This document shows, one piece after another, positions 34,137-44,018 of a stretch of DNA of 64,000 nucleotides. Both the position numbers and the translations under genes were made by a program. The notes under the pieces are model-generated. The model made no database searches. It worked only from the letters and a program-made list of their open reading frames with translations, and had not been told where the DNA came from. This DNA is from Flavobacterium glycines (lineage in GTDB: Bacteria; Bacteroidota; Bacteroidia; Flavobacteriales; Flavobacteriaceae): contig NZ_FNEO01000005.1 in assembly GCF_900100165.1 (NCBI RefSeq), positions 62,001-126,000 on the forward strand. The letters are read 5' to 3'. How positions within the stretch are numbered: the stretch's first letter is position 1; each line of letters starts with the position of its first letter.

Positions 34137-37118
34137 TTATTTCACATTATGTTGCATCGGAATCGGTCCAAAATAGCTTGAATGTGCATTATCAGGATTC
34201 ACAACAATTTTCTCCAGAACTACTTCCGGATCAATCATGTAAACTTTTAATGTATGAATTCCTGGCTCATCAATTTGTAGCTCTGTATCTAACCATCTTA
34301 AATTATCAAAGACTTCACTTCGACGTTGTTTAGCATTTCCATTTAAATAAATATCCTTATTTAAAGGAGGAAGCGGCTTTAACACTTTTGAATGTGCTAA
34401 ATTACTGGGTGTGTATTCTCCAAAAGTATCTACTAAGCCTTTTCGGGCATCGATAATTACCGGAGTTTGATTGTCTAAAGCCACAGCAATTCTCAATCCT
34501 CTGGCTGGATTTATATCCTGAGTTGGAAGTATCCCTAAACAAACAGTAGCTTTTCCTTTTTTTGAAAGAAGCACTTTATATTCTAACCGAGGTGCTGATT
34601 CTGGAATTGCACTTGGAGCTGTTACCGGACTGATTCCCATACTGGCATCTGATCTTCCTAAATCAGGCAAAGTAACCCATTTTGCAAATTTTCCCGGAAC
34701 ACTTGTATTGTAGCTATTTGAAGGTATAGAGAACTCTCCTGTTAAGCTTCCAAAATAAGGTTCCTCAATTTTTGGTTGAGCAGCTTTTATAGCACTAAGC
34801 TGTATGGGAACTATTGAGTTTCCTTGACTAATTTCAATAGTACCATCAGAAGTTCCGTTGGTTAAAGCATTCCAATCAATATCCACTTGAATACGAGTTT
34901 CTTTTTCAACAACTCCCTTTGATTGACTCAATTTAATCCAAGTTTTATTTGCTTTAGCAGTAAATTCAAACTTTCCAAGACCCCGATTATACACATCAAT
35001 ATAATAGCTGGATTTAGCTAATCCATCAAATAATGGCAAAGTTGCTTTATCGGTAGTATTAGGCCAAGATAATTCAGATCCTTCTATAGCCACTCCTATA
35101 GTTGGTTCTGGTAATGGTGTGATTTCTTTCATTTCAGGCAACTGATTAGCTCTGGGCATTGACCACATCTTATAACCTATATGGATATCACTCATCATAT
35201 TCTTCCATTTTCCTTTTGCCATGGAATTATTATAATAATCACTTAATCTTTTGTCTTCTTCGAAAAGACCCTGGGCACGTTTGTAAAAATCATTAGCACT
35301 CACTCTGCCTTGTTTTGCATAAAGCATATTCTTATCTGCAGCAAGATAAATTTCAGCTACACCAGCCGAAGCTTTTACCGGATACAATACCAATTGATAA
35401 TAGGCATCTTGTGCATCAACAGGAATTTTTGATTTTAATTTTTCAGCTTTATCAACAACATCTTTCCATAGCTTTAAGACTCTATCTGATTCCTGATTAT
35501 TTACAATACTAAAAATATTTGGAACCTGGGCTTCCGGTTTTCTCCAAAGGTTGTATTTAGTATATTTTGATACGATATCTGCAATTTCTTCAGCATGTTC
35601 ATTTCCAAACATCCTATTTGCCCAATCAATCATATACTTCTGTGTTTTATCAGCAGGAATAGCATCTGGATTCCAGGCAAAATGCATAATAAAATCAATA
35701 GGAAGTTCTTTAGGTTTAAGATCTCCCACATTCACAATCCATAATTTATCAAGACCTGATTGGTAAGCTAAATTAAACTGCTCCTGTAATTTTGGAATCG
35801 TTGTTGTATTAATCCAGCGATCATTCCACGGGCCACCATTCATATCAATATGATAATATAGTCCACCGCCACCTATTCTATTTTTTACTTTTTCTTTCTC
35901 TGGATAGGTACGACGTATATGTCCCCAATTATTATCACAAAATAGAAGAATTACATCATCAGGAACTGTTAAACCAGCGTCATAGTATCGCTGTACTTCG
36001 GTAAAAATAGCCCAAACCTGAGGGTGATTTTCGGGAGCATCATTATATACATTTTGAATAATTTCTCTTTGTTTCTTAATTACATTTTGTAAGGTTTGTA
36101 TATTTTTTAAATCATCTCCTTCTCCCATTGCAACATCACCTTCTCCCCGCATTCCAATCGTAATCAGGTTGTCAAAATTTTTATTCCGGTTTATTCCATC
36201 ATAAAAAAATTGACTAATATTTTTTTCATTGGTTTCATAATTCCATTCACCAATTTCCTTTTTTCTGTCTGTATATTCTTTTTGCGAACGCATCATAGGC
36301 TCGTGATGAGATGTCCCCATTACAATACCATATTCATCGGCAACTAACGGATTAAGTGGATCGTCTTCATTAAATGATTTACCCCACATTGCCGGCCATA
36401 AATAATTGGCTTTTAAACGCAAAAGCAATTCAAACATGGTAGCATACATCTTAGAATTAATTCCGCCGTAAGCTCCTCTCGCCCATTGAGCAAACGAAGG
36501 TTCTTCATCATTAATAAATATGCCTCGGTATTTTACTTTTGGTGAATCCTGAAAATACTTACCCGCTTTTACATAAAGTTCGCTTGATTTTTTAACCGGA
36601 ACATCAGCCCAAAAGTACCAAGGTGATACACCAATCTTTTCTGAAATATCATAAATACCGTAAATAGTGCCTCGCTTATCGCTTCCTGCTACTACTAACT
36701 GACCGTCTACTGTTTGAATTAAAAATGATTCCCATTTACCTTTTATACTTGAAACATCAATTTTCTTAGCCGCAATTAATTTATCAATAATGCGGCTTTT
36801 ACCTATGGTTCCTATTAAAATGGCGTTCTTTTCAGATTTAGTGCTTTCAAAAACTAGGGAGGCAATACCAGTTACTTTTCGAGTATCATCGCCCAAATCT
36901 TTTGCAGCACGAATCACACCTTTCCAATCATTTGAATCAACATAAATTGAAGCCGATTTACCATTAGCAACAATTTTAAAAGCCTGAGCTTCCATTTTAT
37001 GCAAAACATAATTAACTGGAGTTCTTTGATCATTTTTTTTAATGGATTGACCAAATACACTTCCTACTAAAAACAATAATAGTGACAGCAAATGAAATTT
37101 TATTTTGGATTGAATCAT
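34137..37118 (-). CDS. GH115 xylan alpha-1,2-glucuronidase
   Basis: A 993-residue exported enzyme; signal peptide about 1-23 (LVGSVFGQ). It matches GH115 along its length: an N-terminal domain (about 40-190; ILIGTIGKSRIID, GSDKRGTIYGIYDIS, GVSPWYFWADVPV), a TIM barrel (about 195-490; YRGIFINDEEPSF, LLLRLKANYLWPAMWG, MGTSHHEPMMR, GMRGEGDVAMG, DNNWGHIRRTYP, WIVNVGDLKPKELPI), a helical bundle (about 500-660) and a C-terminal sandwich. These enzymes remove 4-O-methyl-glucuronic acid from xylan, also from internal positions. This is the most specific substrate marker of the island. Exact catalytic residues were not assigned. Confidence 0.94.
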   Translation of the reverse strand: MIQSKIKFHLLSLLLFLVGSVFGQSIKKNDQRTPVNYVLHKMEAQAFKIVANGKSASIYVDSNDWKGVIRAAKDLGDDTRKVTGIASLVFESTKSEKNAILIGTIGKSRIIDKLIAAKKIDVSSIKGKWESFLIQTVDGQLVVAGSDKRGTIYGIYDISEKIGVSPWYFWADVPVKKSSELYVKAGKYFQDSPKVKYRGIFINDEEPSFAQWARGAYGGINSKMYATMFELLLRLKANYLWPAMWGKSFNEDDPLNPLVADEYGIVMGTSHHEPMMRSQKEYTDRKKEIGEWNYETNEKNISQFFYDGINRNKNFDNLITIGMRGEGDVAMGEGDDLKNIQTLQNVIKKQREIIQNVYNDAPENHPQVWAIFTEVQRYYDAGLTVPDDVILLFCDNNWGHIRRTYPEKEKVKNRIGGGGLYYHIDMNGGPWNDRWINTTTIPKLQEQFNLAYQSGLDKLWIVNVGDLKPKELPIDFIMHFAWNPDAIPADKTQKYMIDWANRMFGNEHAEEIADIVSKYTKYNLWRKPEAQVPNIFSIVNNQESDRVLKLWKDVVDKAEKLKSKIPVDAQDAYYQLVLYPVKASAGVAEIYLAADKNMLYAKQGRVSANDFYKRAQGLFEEDKRLSDYYNNSMAKGKWKNMMSDIHIGYKMWSMPRANQLPEMKEITPLPEPTIGVAIEGSELSWPNTTDKATLPLFDGLAKSSYYIDVYNRGLGKFEFTAKANKTWIKLSQSKGVVEKETRIQVDIDWNALTNGTSDGTIEISQGNSIVPIQLSAIKAAQPKIEEPYFGSLTGEFSIPSNSYNTSVPGKFAKWVTLPDLGRSDASMGISPVTAPSAIPESAPRLEYKVLLSKKGKATVCLGILPTQDINPARGLRIAVALDNQTPVIIDARKGLVDTFGEYTPSNLAHSKVLKPLPPLNKDIYLNGNAKQRRSEVFDNLRWLDTELQIDEPGIHTLKVYMIDPEVVLEKIVVNPDNAHSSYFGPIPMQHNVK

Positions 37119-37180
37119 AGTTTAATTATTTTAATGAAATAAACCAACTGTTGATAATTTAACATTAAGGATTACAGCGT

Positions 37181-37210
37181 AAAAACCCCTAAATCAAATA
37201 CTTTTAGGGG
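37181..37210 (-). terminator. Terminator inside the enzyme island, before the GH115 gene
   Basis: On the minus strand CCCCTAAA pairs with TTTAGGGG around a 9-base loop, followed by TTTTT. It lies between the end of a GH43 gene and the GH115 gene, so transcription from upstream is reduced here. No TAnnTTTG box was found between it and the GH115 start. Confidence 0.8.
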
Positions 37211-37235
37211 CTATAATTTTTAAAGCCAATGGACC

Positions 37236-38963
37236 TTATTGAAGCTGAGCATCATTAGCTGATGTAGCATACAAACCTATCAATGCACCTGTAAAACCAC
37301 CAGCCACATTAGTTGAAAGAATATCACCTGAAACTGCTCCACCTAAATTTGTAAAATCAACACCATTGGTTGAATAACTAAATTCATAATTATCTCCAGT
37401 TGCTTTCACTTGTAAACGAAGCGGTTTTTTAAGGTCAATTTTAGTGCTTGCAATAATTTTAGACACTCCTTTTTCTGTTCTTTCTAATAAAATATAAGTA
37501 TCATTTCCTTTTTTAGTTACACCAAAAACATAATTGAATTTTTCATTTTGTAAACATGTAATACCTGCCAAATCTTTTTCAGATGCTGGTTTGTAATCTA
37601 TTGTAGTTGCAAAAGAAAAACTGTTATGTTGTTGTCTGTGAAAAAGTGTAGAAGTAGGTTTCACTTCTTTAATGCTTACCGCAAATGGATTAATTTGCAA
37701 TCCTTTTTTAGTTACTGTAGCAAAATTTTCGCGTGGTCCTCTCAAACCAATCCATCTGTAATCTAGTTTTTGAGAAGTAAAATTTTCTGTAAACGTAAAA
37801 TTACCGTTCGGGAAAAAACCGTCTTTTCCGGTTTTATTCTCAGTAACACCTTTAGGCATTTTTAATTTTGGCTCTAAAGGAACTAATCCATTTTCGAAAA
37901 CAGGAAACTCTCCAGACCAATCCACAGGCAACATAAAAGTTTCACGACCAGCATTTACCCTGTCTTTCTCATTGGGACGAATTCCTAAAAATACGCCATA
38001 ATATTTATCGCCAGGTCCTTTAACTAAATCGGCGTGTCCAGCCCAATCGTATTTATTAGCCCTATCTCTTGGAAAATAACGTTGCGTTAATATTGGATTA
38101 CTTGGTGCAGGAATAAAAGGCCCTTTAGGACTATTGCTTTTGAAAATTACTTCACTATGATTTCCTCCTGTACCACCTTCTGCACACATTAAATAATAAC
38201 TTCCGTCTTTTTTGTACAAATGTGGTGCTTCAATCCATATCGGTTTTTTTGAAAGATCCACTCCTCCGTCAACTATAATTTTATCTGTTCCCGGAATCAC
38301 TTTATCATTTTCAACATCATATTCCCAAACTTTAATTACACGATGTCCATTGTATAATTCTTTTCCTTTGTCCGGAGCATCGTTGTGAACAATATACCCC
38401 TTTCCATTATCATCAAAAAATATGGATGGATCAATTCCTCCAAAACCTAATTTAATTGGACTCCCCCAACCTTTCATTGGGTCTTTTGTTTTTACAATAA
38501 TGTTCCCAAGACCTCCCGAAAAAGCCGTTACAATCATATAAAAAGTATCATTGTGCGGATTATAAGTAATTCCCGGTGCATAAACTCCGGCACTAATACC
38601 TGTATCGTGTGGATTGAATTCGTTAACATTATTAAGTACACCTCCCAAATCAGTCCAGTTCACTAAATCTTTAGAATGAAAAATAGGTACTCCGGGAAAC
38701 ATCGCAAAGGAAGAACATACCATATAATAATCATCTCCTTTTCTAGTAATTGCAGGATCAGGGTAACATCCTTGCAAAATCGGAGTATAAAATTCATCCG
38801 CCTTTAATGGATTTTTTTTATAAATATCATCATCACCCTGATAAACAACCTTTGAAAATACAGCTGGATTTTTAGAGGTGTTTTTCTTGGTTTGGCTGTT
38901 AACGCCTGTCCCAAAAAACAACCCCATAATGGTGGATAAAAATAATAATTGCGTTTTTTTCAT
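37236..38963 (-). CDS. GH43 beta-xylosidase/arabinofuranosidase with C-terminal sandwich
   Basis: A 575-residue exported enzyme; signal peptide about 1-23. Propeller motifs: base D69 in QGCYPDPAIT, SKDLVNWTDLG, D178 in GGIDPSIFFDDNG, acid E245 in IWIEAPHLYKKDG. The C-terminal domain (about 390-575) has DYRWIGLRGPRENF, HRQQHNSFSFATTID, QVKATGDNYEFSYSTNGVDF, as in GH43 enzymes with a GH43_C2/DUF1349 sandwich. The CYPDPSI and FPGVPIFHSKDL wording matches xylosidase/arabinofuranosidase subfamilies acting on short xylo-oligosaccharides. It is the last gene before the internal terminator. Confidence 0.88.
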   Translation of the reverse strand: MKKTQLLFLSTIMGLFFGTGVNSQTKKNTSKNPAVFSKVVYQGDDDIYKKNPLKADEFYTPILQGCYPDPAITRKGDDYYMVCSSFAMFPGVPIFHSKDLVNWTDLGGVLNNVNEFNPHDTGISAGVYAPGITYNPHNDTFYMIVTAFSGGLGNIIVKTKDPMKGWGSPIKLGFGGIDPSIFFDDNGKGYIVHNDAPDKGKELYNGHRVIKVWEYDVENDKVIPGTDKIIVDGGVDLSKKPIWIEAPHLYKKDGSYYLMCAEGGTGGNHSEVIFKSNSPKGPFIPAPSNPILTQRYFPRDRANKYDWAGHADLVKGPGDKYYGVFLGIRPNEKDRVNAGRETFMLPVDWSGEFPVFENGLVPLEPKLKMPKGVTENKTGKDGFFPNGNFTFTENFTSQKLDYRWIGLRGPRENFATVTKKGLQINPFAVSIKEVKPTSTLFHRQQHNSFSFATTIDYKPASEKDLAGITCLQNEKFNYVFGVTKKGNDTYILLERTEKGVSKIIASTKIDLKKPLRLQVKATGDNYEFSYSTNGVDFTNLGGAVSGDILSTNVAGGFTGALIGLYATSANDAQLQ

Positions 38964-39002
38964 TTTTTAAAAAATATGTATGTTAATAATCTTCTTTTTT
39001 AT

Positions 39003-40349
39003 TTATTCAAACTTTACCCAATCAACTTCAACTTGATTGTCGTTTTTTGATACAACAAATACATCTTGAACTCCTGAATCAAATTGTAATAATGGTGATT
39101 TTACTTCAACCCATTCACTATTTTTAGGAACTGTTACCTCAGCAATGACGGCACCATCGATTCCTTTAGTACGAATTTGCAATACTCCTCCTTTTTCTGA
39201 CATAGCTCTTACAGATACTGACTTTAATTTTTTCTTTCCAAAATCAATGCTATTGTACTGTATCCAAGCATCTGATTGATTGAAAGTTGTTTTCCAACCT
39301 TCAAAGGAATTCGAATTATCTAAAAAAGAAATGGAACTTCCTTTATCACTTATTTTTGAATACCTGTCGATTTGAATTGGATTTGTCGCTTTCGTAATTC
39401 CAACTCCTCTCAAAGTTGGAACGACTTTTTGAATGCTTCCATCCGGATTGAAATACAAATAATCGGCTCTAATGGATCTTAGTTTATCAAATTCAGGAGA
39501 TAAATCGTTATGATGATAAAACAAATACCATTGCTTTTTAAATTCAATAATCGAATGATGGTTTGTCCAGCAACCTGTAGGCGATTCATCCATAATGACA
39601 CCCGCAACTTTAAAAGGTCCTAATGGATTATCGCCGGTGGCATATTCCAATCGTTCAATTTTATTTTCAACGTGAGGATAAGTCAAATAATAAATTCCGT
39701 TTCTTTCAAATAGATACGGCCCTTCTTTTAGCCCTTTGGTTGGAAGATTTTCGATGGTTTTTACTTCTGATTCCAACTCAGTCATATTCTCTTTTAACTT
39801 GGCAACAAAAATATTTCCTCCAGACCAATACAAATAAGCTTGTCCATCTTTGTCAATAAAAACATTTGGATCAATTCCACTAATTCCTTTTATCGGATTA
39901 GGTTCCGGAATATAGGGTCCTTCAGGTTGATTAGCAATAGCAACACCTACCGTAAAGCCTCTTTTAGAATTAATGGTATCTTTTGGCGTACTTGGAAAAT
40001 AGAAATAATACTTGCCATTTCTTTCAATACAATCCGGAGCCCACATACTATAGCCATCAGGCTTCACCCAAAGCACTTTATTTTGTTGCACTATCATACC
40101 GTGATCGGTCCAATCGGTTAGATTAGCCGAAGAAAACACGTGATAATCTTCCATACAAAACCAGTCTTTGCGGCCTTTTCCTTCGGTAGCCAAAATATCA
40201 TGCGAAGGAAAAACATAGACTCTGTCACCAAATACTCTTGCAGATGGATCTGCGGTATATTGATCTTGGATAAGAGGGTTTTGAGCAAAAGAAATACTGC
40301 CAATAAAAACCAGCATCATTTCTATTCTAAAAATTGATTTACGATTCAT
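39003..40349 (-). CDS. GH43 glycosidase with C-terminal CBM6-like domain
   Basis: A 448-residue exported enzyme; signal peptide about 1-22 (SISFAQ). Propeller: base D34 in YTADPSARVF, SHDI in the active-site rim, D160 in SGIDPNVFIDKDG and acid E209 in LKEGPYLFE. The C-terminal 110 residues (VSVRAMSEKGGVLQIR, DVFVVSKNDNQVEVDWVKFE) form a CBM6-type sandwich. Related enzymes act on arabinose side chains of arabinoxylan. Base D34 and the Y-T-A-D-P pattern are shared with the genes at 42502, 44019, 52232 and 53207, which form one paralogous group. Confidence 0.87.
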   Translation of the reverse strand: MNRKSIFRIEMMLVFIGSISFAQNPLIQDQYTADPSARVFGDRVYVFPSHDILATEGKGRKDWFCMEDYHVFSSANLTDWTDHGMIVQQNKVLWVKPDGYSMWAPDCIERNGKYYFYFPSTPKDTINSKRGFTVGVAIANQPEGPYIPEPNPIKGISGIDPNVFIDKDGQAYLYWSGGNIFVAKLKENMTELESEVKTIENLPTKGLKEGPYLFERNGIYYLTYPHVENKIERLEYATGDNPLGPFKVAGVIMDESPTGCWTNHHSIIEFKKQWYLFYHHNDLSPEFDKLRSIRADYLYFNPDGSIQKVVPTLRGVGITKATNPIQIDRYSKISDKGSSISFLDNSNSFEGWKTTFNQSDAWIQYNSIDFGKKKLKSVSVRAMSEKGGVLQIRTKGIDGAVIAEVTVPKNSEWVEVKSPLLQFDSGVQDVFVVSKNDNQVEVDWVKFE

Positions 40350-40370
40350 CCTGCTTTGAGTATTCGTTTC

Positions 40371-42317
40371 TTAATTGACCATTAACACGCCTCCATTACA
40401 AGGAATTGTTATTTCAACTAATTGGTTTTTGTTCATTTTGATGCTACTTAGTTTTCCAATTAATTGCTCATCATCAGTGTATTGCTTTAATTCAGAACCT
40501 GCTGAAATCATTGGTAATTTGAGTTTAAGTTTCAATGTTTCTTTTTGAGCATTTACTCCAGCGATATACCATTTTGCTCCTTTTCGACGGGCAAGCACCA
40601 CATATTTACCTGGATAACCATCTAAATAGCGAACCTCATCCCAAGTTGTTGGCACTTCTTTCATAAAGTTAATTGCCCAATCAGGTGCGTCAGTTAAATT
40701 ATTTGGTGCCAAAGCAAAATGTTGTACTCCACTTTGAAATAGTACGGCTGTTGCCAAAGCATAAACATCTGAAGTCATTCGTTTGGAACCTTTGTTTGGC
40801 GTATTTTCACTATTATAAAATTCATTTAAAGCGCTTCCTCCAAAATCCATACTTCCTACCACATTGCGAATAAAAGTATGAATCGAAGCATTTTTGGCTT
40901 CATTATTACAACTTCCTTGACCAAAATATAGATTTTCACTCGCCAAAACAGCTTCACTCGCCGCATAATTTGGGTACATACGCTCCCAACCTCTAGGTAA
41001 AGTACAACCGTGGAAAATGACCATAATGCCAAAATCATTGGCATCGGCTAAAATGTCTTCGTATAACTTCATCGTTACTTGTTTGTCTCCACCAAAAAAG
41101 TCAACTTTAATTCCTTTTACCCCAATACTTTTCATCCAAGCCATTTCTTTACGACGAATGATGGTATTGTCCATAATTCCTCTTGGCCCTTGGGGAGCAT
41201 CATTCCAATAGCCATTGGAATTATACCACAAATACAATCCGACTCCTTTATTTGCGCCGTATTGAGCCAACTCAGCAATTTTATCTTTTCCTATTTGTGT
41301 GTCCCAGAGCGCATCAATTAAAATGGTTTCATACCCCATGGCAGCACTAAAATCGATATATTGTTTTTGTACTGGAAATTTGGTATTGCTATCCATTTTC
41401 ATAATCCAGCTCCAAGATCCTTTGGTATAATTGTACTTTTGAGAAGCTTCGTATTTTGGTTTAACCAAGTCAAATGGAATTGTTGTTTCTACAATTGGGG
41501 CCAATGTTTCGCCAATTGTAATCGTTCTCCAAGGAGTTTCTCCCATAAGCGGAATTCCCGGAGCTGTTGTTCCATTGCCATTGTTTTCACCTATCATTGG
41601 AAATCCAATTGTGTACAATCCTTTTTCTTTACCAATTAATCTGCTAGCACAATAGCCACTATCAACACCTGTTTCAGAAATTAAAGCCCATCCGGTATTA
41701 TTTACTTTAAAAAGACAAGGAAAAGTGTAACCCTCTCCAGAACCGTTCTTGCCCATTGGAGCATCCAAAGTATAGGACGTTTCATAACTAGGCATTGTTC
41801 TGGCAAAACCTACCATTGATTTACTCTGTGGACACAAGAAAGTAGTCGTTCCTTCCGGCAACGAAAATCCTGATGCTTCTTCTTGAACCACACAGGAACG
41901 AGCTTCTTTTTGCGGATGTATTTTATACTTGAAACCTACATTATTATTACTAACCCTGAAAATCACATCAATGGCAGCTTTGCCGTCTTTAGTAAAAGAA
42001 AATACCGCTTCATTGGCAACATAATGTACTTTGCTTTGCTTTATATTAGCCAACTCATAAGTTTCATCAATTTTGTTTTGAATCACATTATCTCCTAAAA
42101 GTAATCCCGAAGTAAAATCACCGACATTGGTTTTTAAACCAAGTGGAGACTGCTCCAAGAATGTTTTTGCATTATAAGAAACACTATACGTTGGCATCCC
42201 ATTATTTACAGCAACTGACACCATAAGTTTTCCATCCGGACTCTTCACAACCGATTGCGCTTTTAAAGCAAAAAAACTCAATAGAAAAAAACATAAAACA
42301 TTCCCTGACTTTATCAT
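40371..42317 (-). CDS. GH97 glycosidase, retaining alpha-galactosidase-type active site
   Basis: A 648-residue exported enzyme; signal peptide about 1-20. It has the GH97 order: N-terminal sandwich (about 22-280), (beta/alpha)8 barrel (about 290-560; SWSWIMKMDSNTKF, YLWYNSNGYW) and C-terminal sandwich ending IPCNGGVLMVN. D406 in GIKVDFFGGD sits where the retaining GH97 enzymes have their nucleophile; E455 in YAASEAV is the likely acid/base. Inverting alpha-glucosidases such as SusB lack that aspartate. It therefore probably removes alpha-D-galactose, or another alpha-linked sugar such as arabinopyranose, from complex xylan. It is the first gene after the 42318-42501 promoter gap. Confidence 0.87.
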   Translation of the reverse strand: MIKSGNVLCFFLLSFFALKAQSVVKSPDGKLMVSVAVNNGMPTYSVSYNAKTFLEQSPLGLKTNVGDFTSGLLLGDNVIQNKIDETYELANIKQSKVHYVANEAVFSFTKDGKAAIDVIFRVSNNNVGFKYKIHPQKEARSCVVQEEASGFSLPEGTTTFLCPQSKSMVGFARTMPSYETSYTLDAPMGKNGSGEGYTFPCLFKVNNTGWALISETGVDSGYCASRLIGKEKGLYTIGFPMIGENNGNGTTAPGIPLMGETPWRTITIGETLAPIVETTIPFDLVKPKYEASQKYNYTKGSWSWIMKMDSNTKFPVQKQYIDFSAAMGYETILIDALWDTQIGKDKIAELAQYGANKGVGLYLWYNSNGYWNDAPQGPRGIMDNTIIRRKEMAWMKSIGVKGIKVDFFGGDKQVTMKLYEDILADANDFGIMVIFHGCTLPRGWERMYPNYAASEAVLASENLYFGQGSCNNEAKNASIHTFIRNVVGSMDFGGSALNEFYNSENTPNKGSKRMTSDVYALATAVLFQSGVQHFALAPNNLTDAPDWAINFMKEVPTTWDEVRYLDGYPGKYVVLARRKGAKWYIAGVNAQKETLKLKLKLPMISAGSELKQYTDDEQLIGKLSSIKMNKNQLVEITIPCNGGVLMVN

Positions 42318-42377
42318 AAATTAATTATTTATTAACGTATTTTTTTTTATTTTAAATATTTATATCTTAAAAAAAAA

Positions 42378-42385
42378 CAAATATA
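42378..42385 (-). promoter_or_regulatory. Candidate -7 box upstream of the GH97 gene
   Basis: The minus strand reads TATATTTG, an exact TAnnTTTG match, about 60 bases before the GH97 start. The -33 region is weak. The 184-base gap 42318-42501 is otherwise AT-rich and empty. Confidence 0.45.
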
Positions 42386-42501
42386 AATATAATAGACTCT
42401 GTTTTATTTGATAGGTTTAATTAAGAAATACTAATTTAAAAATAAAAACAACAACAGATTAAAATTCAACAACATAGGATGAAATAAATTTTCATAAATA
42501 G

Positions 42502-43860
42502 TTATTTAGAAAACATCCAATAATCAAAAAACATAATTTTGCTGGAAGCTTTTCCTTTATAAACAAAATAGACATCGTGTATTCCTGTCACTTTTTTGAC
42601 CTCCGTTTTCACTATTGCCCAACGATCATTTCCACCAGTCATTGGGACTTTTATCGTTCCTATCAATTCTCCGTCTATACTATCTAATCGTATTTCCATA
42701 GACACATTTCCATTATGAGTGGTGCCCAAACGCGCCATGAATTTTGACGCTCCTTCTTTACGGAAATCAATCTCTTTCACTTTTGTAAAAGCATCATTTT
42801 TCATCGCTGTGATAAACACACCAACTTGTTCGTTTTGCATTGATTTCACCTCTTTTGACCAAGCCATAGTTTCTGCTTCATTTTTAACATAAGGATTAAC
42901 AGTTGCGAGACTTTTTTTAATTCCCTCGGTCATATTCATTTGTTTAACTGTTCCGTCTGAATTAAATAGTAACTCTTCAACTGCTACTGAACGAGTAAAA
43001 CCACCACCTCCGGGCAAAGCCCCATTATGATAGAAAAAATAAGACTTCCCTTTAAAATCAATAACTCCGGGATGGTTTGTAAAACTTCCGCCCTGAGTAG
43101 GCATTACAACTCCTTGATATTTCCATGGCCCCAAAGGCGTTTTACTTGTTGAATATCCAATATGTTCAGAAATAGGTCCTGCTGCAAAAAACAAATAATA
43201 CAATTTGTTTCTCTTATACAACCACGGTCCTTCTTCATAAGTAGTTGGTCTTCGGGTATCTTCTTTTCCTTCGCGTTTTCCAAAAGATTCAATTGTATTC
43301 GGAAATGTTTGTATTTCTCCATTATAAGAAATCATATCTTCATTTAATTTCACATAATTACACACCGGATTTCCCCATAAAAGATAAGCTTGTCCATCGT
43401 CATCTACAAAAACAGTTGGATCAATATCGGCATTACTGTTTTGAATTAGTGGTTTTCCTAACGGATCTGTGAAAGGACCATAAGGACTATTGGCAACCGC
43501 TACTCCAATACCATTTTTACCCTGATTATCCGTTATTGGAGCATACAAATAAAACTTACCTCCTCGCTCAATACATTGAATAGCCCAAGCATTCATTTTA
43601 GCCCAGCTAAAATTTTTATAGGATAACACTGAACCATGATCAGTCCAATTGACCATATCTTCGGTGGTGTATAATTTCCAATCATTCATAGTAAACCAAG
43701 TCGATTCGTCTTCATCATGAGAAGTATATAAATACACTTTGCCATTATATACCATTGGTGCCGGATCGGCAGTATAATTAGTTTGGACGATAGGATTTTG
43801 AGCCATTCCTAATATCGGAATGATATACAATGCTAAAACGTGGATTTTTTTTAAAAACAT
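42502..43860 (-). CDS. GH43 arabinofuranosidase-type enzyme with CBM6-like domain
   Basis: A 452-residue exported enzyme; signal peptide about 1-20. Propeller: base D32 in [15 protein letters not shown] at 48-51, [18 protein letters not shown]147 in [12 protein letters not shown] and acid E210 in [11 protein letters not shown]. The C-terminal domain (about 325-452; [28 protein letters not shown]) is a CBM6-type sandwich. It is a close paralogue of the enzyme at 44019, sharing layout and most motif wording. Likely action: removal of arabinofuranose from xylan. Separated from its paralogue by a repeat-bearing gap. Confidence 0.88.
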   Translation of the reverse strand: MFLKKIHVLALYIIPILGMAQNPIVQTNYTADPAPMVYNGKVYLYTSHDEDESTWFTMNDWKLYTTEDMVNWTDHGSVLSYKNFSWAKMNAWAIQCIERGGKFYLYAPITDNQGKNGIGVAVANSPYGPFTDPLGKPLIQNSNADIDPTVFVDDDGQAYLLWGNPVCNYVKLNEDMISYNGEIQTFPNTIESFGKREGKEDTRRPTTYEEGPWLYKRNKLYYLFFAAGPISEHIGYSTSKTPLGPWKYQGVVMPTQGGSFTNHPGVIDFKGKSYFFYHNGALPGGGGFTRSVAVEELLFNSDGTVKQMNMTEGIKKSLATVNPYVKNEAETMAWSKEVKSMQNEQVGVFITAMKNDAFTKVKEIDFRKEGASKFMARLGTTHNGNVSMEIRLDSIDGELIGTIKVPMTGGNDRWAIVKTEVKKVTGIHDVYFVYKGKASSKIMFFDYWMFSK

Positions 43861-43914
43861 ATTCTTAATTATTTATTATGACTATCAGTATTTCGGACTA
43901 AACAAAAAATATAT

Positions 43915-43982
43915 CACGCAGATTTTACGGATTTAGGCAACTTTATTAGAGTGATTCTGAGTAAATCTGCAAAATCTGCGTG
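43915..43982. repeat. Intergenic inverted repeat (20-bp arms, imperfect)
   Basis: The arm beginning CACGCAGATTTTACGGA (43915-43934) is the reverse complement of 43963-43982 at 18 of 20 positions, including a perfect outer 12. A T-run follows. It lies between two GH43 genes and resembles in style the repeat at 11076-11159, although the arm sequences differ. Confidence 0.6.
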
Positions 43983-44018
43983 TTTTTTAAATTTATAGTA
44001 TGTAATAGAAATGAGCTA

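Noticed and set aside
34137..37118. Long antisense open frames within the GH115 and other enzyme genes
   Set aside because: They are short shadows of the real minus-strand genes without start context, signal or domain.
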